DNA of 64,000 bases from Mycobacteroides immunogenum (GTDB lineage: Bacteria > Actinomycetota > Actinomycetes > Mycobacteriales > Mycobacteriaceae). The notes under the pieces are model-generated. The model ran no database searches. It saw only the letters and a program-made list of their open reading frames with translations, and was not told the DNA's origin. The stretch covers positions 2,542,001 to 2,606,000 of the forward strand of contig NZ_CP011530.1 of assembly GCF_001605725.1 (NCBI RefSeq), given 5' to 3'. Position numbers and translations under genes: made by a program. The first letter of the stretch is position 1, and the number at the start of each line of letters is the position of its first letter. This document shows positions 58,489 to 64,000 of the stretch, in pieces.

Positions 58489-59878
58489 GGCTCTATTGCC
58501 ATGAATGTGGGTCGGGTGGGGTGTGCTATGTCTCGCGTGGCGGAGTGGTCTGGGCGCACGGGTAGCTCATAGGTTCGAAAGCTCCTACACCTCGTACCAA
58601 GGAGCTTGCCCGTGCGCGCGACCACTTTACTCAACCGTGTCCTCGACCTGCCGAAGACCACGGTCCGCGACGTCGAGTGCGGCGACAAGGTGACGGTGTG
58701 GGTGCGCCCGCAACAGCGGGTGATGTCCTGTCCGCATTGCGATTTCCGTACCCGGCACCGCTACGACACACGGATGGTGGATTCGGCGTGGCGGCACCTG
58801 GACCTCAGTGGGCGGGTATGTGTGCTCAAACTGCGGCGACGTCGGTTGCGCTGCCCCGAGCACGGTGTCCTGGCCGAGTCAGTGCCGTTCGCGCGGCCGG
58901 GATCGGGGTTCACCCGCGACTTCGAGGACCTTGCGGTCTGGCTGGCCGCCAAGTGTGACAAGAAGACGGTGTCGACGTTCTGCCGCGTCACGTGGCGCAC
59001 CGTCGGGGCGATGTGTTCGCGCGTCGTGGCCGAGAAACTGGACCCCGACCGGCTGGCCGGGCTGGTCGACATCGGCGTCGATGAGATCTCCTGGCGCAAG
59101 CACCACAAGTATTTGACTTTGGTGTCCGACCACGACACCGGCACAATCGTGTGGGGTGCGCCGGGCAAGAAGGCAGCCACTCTCGACGCGTTCTTCACCG
59201 CGGCCCTACCCGCCGATGGCGCGAAGAAGATCGAGGCCGTGTCGATGGACCTCGGGCCGGCATTCGCGAAATCCGTTCGCGCACATGCCCCGCAGGCGGT
59301 GATCTGCTTCGATCCGTTCCATGTCGTCAAACTAGCCACCGACGCCCTCGACGACGTTCGCCGTCAGGTATGGCAGTCCGCGCGCAAACTGTCGGACAAG
59401 CAGATCGCCAAAACCTACAAGGGAGCCCGCTGGGCGCTGCTGAAGAACCCCGAATCCCTCACCGACACACAGAAAGCCACCCTCGCCCAGCTCAAACGCG
59501 AGGGCGGCGCACTGGTCCGCGCCTACGAACTGAAGGAATCGCTGCGGGCGGTGTTCGCCGGGGATCTTGACGCCGACACCGTCACCGACATGCTCGGGAA
59601 ATGGTGCTCATGGGCGCAGCGGTGCCGGATCCCGCAGTTCGTCAAGGTCGGCCGAACCATCAACAAACACCTCGATGGCATCCAAGCCGCGGTGGAGCGC
59701 GGACTGGCCAACGGCCGCCACGAAGGGCTCAACAACAAGGTCCGGTTGATCATCCGCAGGGCCTACGGCTTCCACAACGCCGAGAACGCGCTCGCCATGA
59801 TCATGCTCGTCTGCGGACCGGTGACCCTCGAACTCCCATACCACACATGAGGTCATCCACATTCATGGCAATAGAGCC
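58489..59878 (+). mobile_element. ISL3-family insertion sequence, complete
   Basis: 1390 bp. Perfect 22-bp inverted repeats: 58489-58510 (GGCTCTATTGCC...) and 59857-59878 (...GGCAATAGAGCC). Flanked by an 8-bp direct duplication GGAAATCC at 58481-58488 and 59879-59886, the ISL3 target size. Recent insertion, since both repeats and duplication are perfect. Confidence 0.95.
58612..59850 (+). CDS. ISL3-family transposase
   Basis: 412 residues from GTG 58612, chosen for AAGGAG 7 nt upstream. Zinc-finger N-terminus (SCPHCDFRTRHRYDTRM ... RRRLRCPEHGVL), HTH in the middle, then the DDE_Tnp_ISL3 core: DIGVDEISWRKHHKYLTLVSD, AVSMDLGPAFAKSVRAHAPQA, CFDPFHVVKLATDAL, and ERGLANGRHEGLNNKVRLIIRRAYGFHNAEN. 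Intact. Confidence 0.95.
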   Translation: MRATTLLNRVLDLPKTTVRDVECGDKVTVWVRPQQRVMSCPHCDFRTRHRYDTRMVDSAWRHLDLSGRVCVLKLRRRRLRCPEHGVLAESVPFARPGSGFTRDFEDLAVWLAAKCDKKTVSTFCRVTWRTVGAMCSRVVAEKLDPDRLAGLVDIGVDEISWRKHHKYLTLVSDHDTGTIVWGAPGKKAATLDAFFTAALPADGAKKIEAVSMDLGPAFAKSVRAHAPQAVICFDPFHVVKLATDALDDVRRQVWQSARKLSDKQIAKTYKGARWALLKNPESLTDTQKATLAQLKREGGALVRAYELKESLRAVFAGDLDADTVTDMLGKWCSWAQRCRIPQFVKVGRTINKHLDGIQAAVERGLANGRHEGLNNKVRLIIRRAYGFHNAENALAMIMLVCGPVTLELPYHT

Positions 59879-59880
59879 GG

Positions 59881-60416
59881 AAATCCTGACTGCGCAGGGC
59901 CTCACTGCGACAGGTATTGAATCGGTGCTCAAGCGCGTCGATGTACCGAAGGGCTCGTTTTATCACTACTTCGACAGCAAAGACGCATTCGGTCTGGAGG
60001 TGCTGCAGAGCTACGCGGAGTATTTCGCGCGCAAACTTGATCGCTGGCTGTTGGACGACAGTCTGCCACCACTGCAACGTCTGACCCTTTTCGTCGAGGA
60101 CGCGAAAGCCGGAATGGCCAGACACAGGTTTGATCGTGGATGCCTTGTTGGCAATCTTGGGCAAGAAGTTCGGACACTTCCCGAGAGCTATCGCACGAAA
60201 CTCGAAGAAACACTTGAGGACTGGGAGCAGCGCTTACAGGATTGCCTGCGACTGGCCGTTGACGTAGGAGATCTTCCGGCCGACACCGACTGCGCCGCGC
60301 TATCACGGTTCTTCTGGATCGGTTGGGAGGGAGCGGTATTGCGCACCAAACTCGCTCGGACAGTCGAACCGCTCGACGTGTTTTTCAGTGGATTCCTCGC
60401 ATGTGCCCGCGCGTAG
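59881..60416 (+). pseudogene. AcuR-like TetR gene, 3' fragment
   Basis: Continues the regulator from MEILTAQGLTATGIESVLKR through VDVPKGSFYHYFDSKDAFG (rest of the DNA-binding domain) to the C-terminal domain with RGCLVGNLGQEV. Translation could restart at an ATG within the IS inverted repeat (59865, MAIEPEILTAQG), but that product lacks helix 1 and is probably a poor DNA binder. The gene lies 15 nt upstream of the acuI-like gene it should control. Confidence 0.85.
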
Positions 60417-60430
60417 GAGAAGGGAATACG

Positions 60431-61414
60431 ATGTTCAGCGCGATTGTGGTTGAGAAGACCAACACGGACTACCGTGCGGAAATGCGGCGGCTCGGCAGCG
60501 ACGACCTACCTGAGGGGCAAGTGACCGTCCGGGTCGCATACAGCAGCCTCAATTACAAAGACGCCCTGGCCATCACCGGTAGGGGCCCCGTCGTCCGTCG
60601 CTTCCCGATGGTCCCGGGAATCGACTTAGCCGGCGTCGTTGAGGCCAGCAATGACGCGCGCTACAAACCCGGTGATCACGTTCTGGTGAACGGTTGGGGA
60701 CTGGGCGAGACCCACTGGGGAGGGCTTGCACAGATCGCTCGGCTCCAGGCGGACTGGCTAGTGCCACTCCCCCCCTCGTTCACCGAGGCGCAGGCCACTG
60801 CCATCGGCACTGCGGGCTATACAGCGATGCTTTGCCTGATGGCACTCGAACAACACGGGGTCACCCCTAGCGACGGCGAAGTACTCGTCACCGGTGCCAG
60901 TGGCGGCGTCGGAAGCATCGCGGTCACGCTGCTCGCGAGCAACGGCTACACGGTCGTCGCGGCAACCGGCCGCCTCGCTGAGGCAGACTATCTGCGGAGG
61001 TTGGGTGCGGCTACGGTGATCGACCGAGCCGAACTCGCCGAACCGGGCCGCCCCTTGGGCAGCGAGCGCTGGGCCGGCGCTATCGACTCCGTGGGCAGCC
61101 ACACACTGGCCAATGTGTGTGCCACTACCAGTGCCGAGGGAGCCGTCGCCGCGTGTGGCATGGCTCAAGGCATGGAATTCCCAAGCACTGTTGCGCCATT
61201 CATCCTGCGCGGAGTGAGCCTGTTGGGTATCAACAGTGTCACGCAGTCCCACGCCAAACGCGTCACAGCGTGGGGCCGGCTGAGCAGCGACCTCGACACC
61301 GGACACCTAGGCGAGATCAGCCACGAGATCGGCCTCACTGACGCTATCTCCACTTCAACAGATCTTCTTGAGGGCCGAGTGAGGGGCCGCATCATCGTTG
61401 ACGTGAATCGCTAA
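60431..61414 (+). CDS. acuI: Acrylyl-CoA reductase type (AcuI/YhdH) MDR oxidoreductase
   Basis: 327 residues from ATG 60431, GGAGAAGGGA upstream. MDR fold without catalytic zinc: SSLNYKDALAITGRGPVVRR, FPMVPGIDLAGVVEAS, VNGWGLGETHWGGLAQ (family signature), NADPH site LVTGASGGVGSIAVTLLA, and LRGVSLLGINSV. AcuI reduces acrylyl-CoA, protecting against acrylate. Pairing with an AcuR-like regulator matches acuR-acuI in DMSP-degrading bacteria; because that regulator is disrupted, the gene may be constitutive. Confidence 0.88.
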   Translation: MFSAIVVEKTNTDYRAEMRRLGSDDLPEGQVTVRVAYSSLNYKDALAITGRGPVVRRFPMVPGIDLAGVVEASNDARYKPGDHVLVNGWGLGETHWGGLAQIARLQADWLVPLPPSFTEAQATAIGTAGYTAMLCLMALEQHGVTPSDGEVLVTGASGGVGSIAVTLLASNGYTVVAATGRLAEADYLRRLGAATVIDRAELAEPGRPLGSERWAGAIDSVGSHTLANVCATTSAEGAVAACGMAQGMEFPSTVAPFILRGVSLLGINSVTQSHAKRVTAWGRLSSDLDTGHLGEISHEIGLTDAISTSTDLLEGRVRGRIIVDVNR

Positions 61415-61620
61415 CTCCCCTTTGCTGGAGCAGTGCGGGATAGTCGCTAGCTGACGGGTTATCTGCACGATAGGCACGTGCTCTCCCGCAGCATGCGATC
61501 AGCACAACCGAGGGGCCGCCAGCTCGCCAGTAACTGTCGTGCCGGACTCGGCCGAGTAGGAAATACCTTGATCGCCGCTTATAACGCCCACCACACACGA
61601 CGACAGAAGGAGCAGCATTC

Positions 61621-62262
61621 ATGACACGAGTTCTTGTACTTGGTGCCGGAGGCAGAATCGCGCAAATCGTAGTACGCGAACTGCTCCACGACGAGAGCGT
61701 GAATCTCACCCTCTACCTACGGAACGACCAACGCTTGCACGACTTGCCCGACCTCCGCGCAACGGCAGTAGAAGGTGATGTCCTTAACGGAAGTCTCCTG
61801 AAACAAGCGGTCGCGGGACAAGACATCGTCTATGCCAACCTTGGCGGTAAAGATATCGTGGACCAAGCGCGTGGGGTCGTCACTGCACTTGAGGGCGCTC
61901 GCGTGCGAAGGCTCATTTGGATCTCGACGCTAGGGATCTACGACGAAGTCCCCGGCGAGTTTGGCCGTTGGAACCATCGGATGCTCGACGGCGGCTATCT
62001 CGAAACCTACGCCGCAGCGGCGAAAGTGATCGAGTCTTCGCGCCTTGACTACACAATCATCAGACCCGCATGGCTTACAGACAAAGACGAAGTGGACTAC
62101 GAGATCACCCAAAAAGGAGAACCTTTCAAAGGCACCGAGGTATCCCGAAAAAGCATCGCGGCACTCGTCGTACGATTGATTACCGATCCCTCACAAGAAC
62201 TCCACGGCTCACTGGGAGTAAACAAGCCAGGCACCGACGCCGACAAGCCTGCATGGCAGTAA
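61621..62262 (+). CDS. NAD(P)-binding atypical SDR (YwnB/BVR-B-like)
   Basis: 213 residues. TRVLVLGAGGRIAQIVVREL dinucleotide site, YLRNDQRLHDLPDLRATAVEGDVLNG, VYANLGGKD, RRLIWISTLGIYDEVPG, and DYTIIRPAWLTD. This atypical short-chain family includes NAD(P)H-dependent quinone or flavin reductases. Substrate unknown. GAAGGAG ribosome site. Confidence 0.88.
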   Translation: MTRVLVLGAGGRIAQIVVRELLHDESVNLTLYLRNDQRLHDLPDLRATAVEGDVLNGSLLKQAVAGQDIVYANLGGKDIVDQARGVVTALEGARVRRLIWISTLGIYDEVPGEFGRWNHRMLDGGYLETYAAAAKVIESSRLDYTIIRPAWLTDKDEVDYEITQKGEPFKGTEVSRKSIAALVVRLITDPSQELHGSLGVNKPGTDADKPAWQ

Positions 62263-62607
62263 TTCCGGACGCGATCGGGAAGAGCCGTTGGATAGTGGAT
62301 AGTCCAGGCGCAATGCGAACTCTGGGCATGAGGTCGCAGCCTGCGTCGGGCGGCGTAAGTTCACCCTCGCGGGAGCACTAGACCGCCTAGGTCGAGTACG
62401 AGCAGGCCAAGCGGATCGTCATTGGCTGCATGCTCCACAGGCGATGACAACATCTGAAGAGACTTCACTCAGAGGGAGGCGGCACAACCCCATAGATCGT
62501 GTACGGGCTTCAGTACGTACGTTGACGCTCACCCAGCTTTGCTCACGCTCACCAGCGCCACACTGGGAGAATGCAGGCAAGAAGCAGGTAGATCAACGAC
62601 TTGTAAC
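62263..62607. other. Right end of the integrated element, gene-free
   Basis: 345 nt without a supported gene up to the attR core. In the excised circle this DNA would lie directly upstream of the integrase gene. TTGTAA at 62601-62606 is a candidate -35 box that pairs with TAAACT at 29706 across attP. Confidence 0.5.
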
Positions 62608-62610
62608 CAA
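62607..62610. other. attR core (right junction)
   Basis: CCAA, identical to 29689-29692. Left of it is element DNA (TTGTAA), right of it the resumed channel gene (CCTGTGATCGG, PVIG). Confidence 0.8.
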
Positions 62611-62799
62611 CCTGTGATCGGTTGCGCCTATGCCGTCGGCGAGGTCACCGTGGTGCGGATCGAACGGGGGCAGGTCGAGACACTCGTGCATCGGAACCCC
62701 CTGCTCATGCAGGAACTCGGCCGCACGATCGAAGAACGAAGGGCCACTGTTCGCCGGGCGCTCAGCGTAGATACCCTCGCTCAGAGCCGTGGCGGCTGA
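62608..62799 (+). pseudogene. 3' end of the split MscS/cNMP-binding channel gene
   Basis: 63 codons in the frame of the 5' part: QPVIGCAYAVGEVTVVRIER then GQVETLVHRNPLLMQELGRT and IEERRATVRRAL. These are the end of the phosphate-binding cassette, the last beta strands and the C-helix of a cNMP-binding domain. Without the element the gene would be 28457-29689 joined to 62608-62799, 474 residues, close to the roughly 480 of Rv2434c. Confidence 0.88.
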
Positions 62800-63427
62800 A
62801 ACCTCGCCTGAGGGGGCGGCGGCGAGTTGAGTGCCTCCGGTCGATGTCATTCCATCGGCTGTCGGGGTCGGCATGCCGGAACGACCCGTCTAGGAGCCAA
62901 CAGTCGTCGCACGTAACGCTCTGTTCGGAGATGGTGGTGGCGGATGCGCTCACCATGTCTGCCACCCGCTTGGCGGCGACCGAATCGACGACGTCCATGT
63001 GAACGAGGTGCAGGAGTGCGACCGTGGCGATGGTCGATGCCGATTCGTTCCGTCGAACCACGACGTCCTCGGAGGACAGGATGGTGAGCGGCTCCTCGCG
63101 AATGCGCATCACCACGTCGGTGACTCGCTCCGAGACAACCCGACGAGCCTTCCTGGTGTCCGAGATCTCTTTGCCCGCATGCCAATACGCCCCGTCGTAC
63201 TCGACTCCGATTACGGGACCGTGATCCTGCCGAAAACGCATGTCCAGGTGCATGCGCCCGTCACTTGGAACGGCAACGTTCTGTTCGCCTGCGCCAAGGA
63301 CGTGGTGCAACAAGGTGAAGACTTCGATCTCCAACCGTGACGAATGTGGCTCATCACCCAAGCAGCCGGGGCATTTGTCGCCTCGGAGGTAGCGTCCGCG
63401 TGGAGATCTCGACCGGTGTCCGCTCAT
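62762..63427 (-). CDS. Uncharacterised protein with possible PD-(D/E)xK-like fold
   Basis: 221 residues from ATG 63427; ATGs at 63469 and 63511 are also possible. A zinc-ribbon-like CPGCLGDEP is followed by SSRLEIEVFTLLHHVLG and MHLDMRFRQDHGPVIGVEYD then GAYWHAGKEISDTRKARRVV: the LD(x)n-EYDG-W-H arrangement resembles Vsr/DUF559-type endonuclease cores. A helical half follows (TIATVALLHLVHMDVVDSVA). It overlaps the channel remnant's 3' end convergently. Function unknown; nuclease activity is a guess. Confidence 0.6.
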   Translation of the reverse strand: MSGHRSRSPRGRYLRGDKCPGCLGDEPHSSRLEIEVFTLLHHVLGAGEQNVAVPSDGRMHLDMRFRQDHGPVIGVEYDGAYWHAGKEISDTRKARRVVSERVTDVVMRIREEPLTILSSEDVVVRRNESASTIATVALLHLVHMDVVDSVAAKRVADMVSASATTISEQSVTCDDCWLLDGSFRHADPDSRWNDIDRRHSTRRRPLRRGFSRHGSERGYLR

Positions 63428-63498
63428 GTTGCGACGGTATGTGGCGACCCGACAAGGCGAGCCGATCATGCTCGGGCTCTGCCAGGTATAACTGGGCC

Positions 63499-63897
63499 AT
63501 GGCCCCGACATTCAGTGACGTCTACGGCGAGAAGTACCTTCTTCTGACCACATTCACTAAGGACGGTAAGCCCAAGCCCACGCCAGTATGGGGTGTCCCC
63601 GAGGGCGACAAACTGCTGATCATCACCGATGACGGGTCATGGAAGACCAGGCGCATCAATAACACGCCACGTGTGACCATCCAGAAATGCGGCATCTTCG
63701 GCAAGGTCAAGGGCGAACCCGTCGAGGCGGTGGCACGGATGCTGCCGAAGGCGGAGACACGGCGCGTTTTCGACAAGATCGTCCGGCGTTACTGGCATCA
63801 CGCCATCTATTTCATTCCTCAGGCCATCCTGCGCGGGGGTATAGACAAGGTGCACGCGGCCATCGAGGTCACGGCGCCGCCACCGCCCGCCCCCTAG
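63499..63897 (+). CDS. PPOX-class (F420-dependent type) oxidoreductase
   Basis: 132 residues from ATG 63499 (MAPTFSDVYGEKYLLLTTF). Split beta-barrel signature: TKDGKPKPTPVWGVPEGDKL, TDDGSWKTRRINNTPRVTIQ, GEPVEAVARML. Related mycobacterial proteins bind F420 or FMN. Substrate unknown. Confidence 0.85.
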   Translation: MAPTFSDVYGEKYLLLTTFTKDGKPKPTPVWGVPEGDKLLIITDDGSWKTRRINNTPRVTIQKCGIFGKVKGEPVEAVARMLPKAETRRVFDKIVRRYWHHAIYFIPQAILRGGIDKVHAAIEVTAPPPPAP

Positions 63898-63974
63898 GAT
63901 GCCTCTAGCTGGTCTGGCATCTTAGGGCCGCCCACATGCCGCGTAACTTCGATCACATATTTGCTGGGGGAGCG

Positions 63975-64000
63975 ATGACCGTCGCGCCGGCTCGGGACCC
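63975..64000 (+). CDS. Start of a further gene (truncated by window end)
   Basis: GGGGGAG stands 2-3 nt before an ATG (MTVAPARD). Only eight codons are visible, so the product cannot be named; an upstream ATG at 63934 is an alternative. Confidence 0.3.

Larger units (their letters stand above)
29690..62608. mobile_element. 32.9-kb serine-integrase integrative element, AICE type
   Basis: Bounded by attL (CCAA 29689-29692) and attR (CCAA 62607-62610), which split one channel gene. It carries the integrase next to attL, a replication initiator, an FtsK/TraB-like double-stranded DNA translocase, an SCO3933-type regulator, a Pif-like Nudix protein and an HTH protein, the module set of actinomycete integrative and conjugative elements, plus about 20 kb of cargo. 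Most AICEs use tyrosine integrases at tRNA genes; here a large serine recombinase has used a protein gene. Whether it still transfers is unknown; the core genes look intact. Confidence 0.85.

Noticed and set aside
62539..62607. Separate small gene starting at 62539 and running into the channel fragment
   Set aside because: Only the part after 62607 is homologous to a protein; the leader is element DNA.

Overview
The window is high-GC actinobacterial DNA. Its left 26 kb follows the Mycobacterium tuberculosis gene order Rv1683 to Rv1713 (acyl-CoA synthetase, Trm112-like, TetR, mpg, tyrS, TPR protein, HAD phosphatase, tlyA, NAD kinase, recN, steA, steB/mctB, pyrG, Nudix, xerD, parA-like, scpA, scpB, pseudouridine synthase, cmk, der). 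Extra genes interrupt that order: a small exported protein, an ADP-ribosylglycohydrolase and an ABC-F ATPase. I read it as a rapidly growing mycobacterium, plausibly Mycobacteroides (abscessus/chelonae group); the species is inference. There are many GTG/TTG starts and 4-8 nt stop/start overlaps.

Layout: 1-23673 is mostly plus-strand housekeeping (DNA repair, translation, NADP, CTP and chromosome-segregation genes). 23874-26147 holds a bulb-lectin/LysM protein, a DUF222-HNH gene with a perfect LexA-type box, and tRNA-Pro(GGG) with its terminator. 26277 onward is a two-gene operon: a membrane cyclase with degenerate catalytic residues, then an MscS-type channel with a C-terminal cNMP-binding domain.

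The channel gene is cut in two. Its first 411 codons end at 29689 and its last 63 codons resume at 62608. Joining the halves at a shared CCAA restores one in-frame gene of 474 codons. The 32.9 kb between is an integrated element: a large serine integrase 25 bp inside the left junction, a PIN / XRE-ImmA / SIR2 module, then an actinomycete ICE core (replication initiator, FtsK-like translocase, SCO3933-type regulator, HTH-PLD protein, Pif-like Nudix, HD protein). The right half is cargo: an intact ECF sigma/anti-sigma pair, a decayed second pair, and many redox or electrophile-handling enzymes (hydrolase-OsmC fusion, SDRs, F420-type LLM oxidoreductase, Old Yellow Enzyme, aldehyde dehydrogenase, RclC-like membrane protein, isochorismatase, AcuI-type reductase) with ArsR and TetR regulators. 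Insertion sequences litter the cargo: an intact ISL3 element with an 8-bp target duplication splitting a TetR (AcuR-like) gene, an intact IS3 element with a GGGAAAC frameshift heptamer, and remnants of IS3 and IS21 types. After the right junction come an uncharacterised protein and an F420-dependent-type oxidoreductase.

The most interesting points are the precise split of the cNMP channel, an integrase promoter that appears to assemble only in the excised circle, the putative SIR2/XRE-ImmA/PIN defence module, and the mobile electrophile-stress cargo with its own sigma factor.
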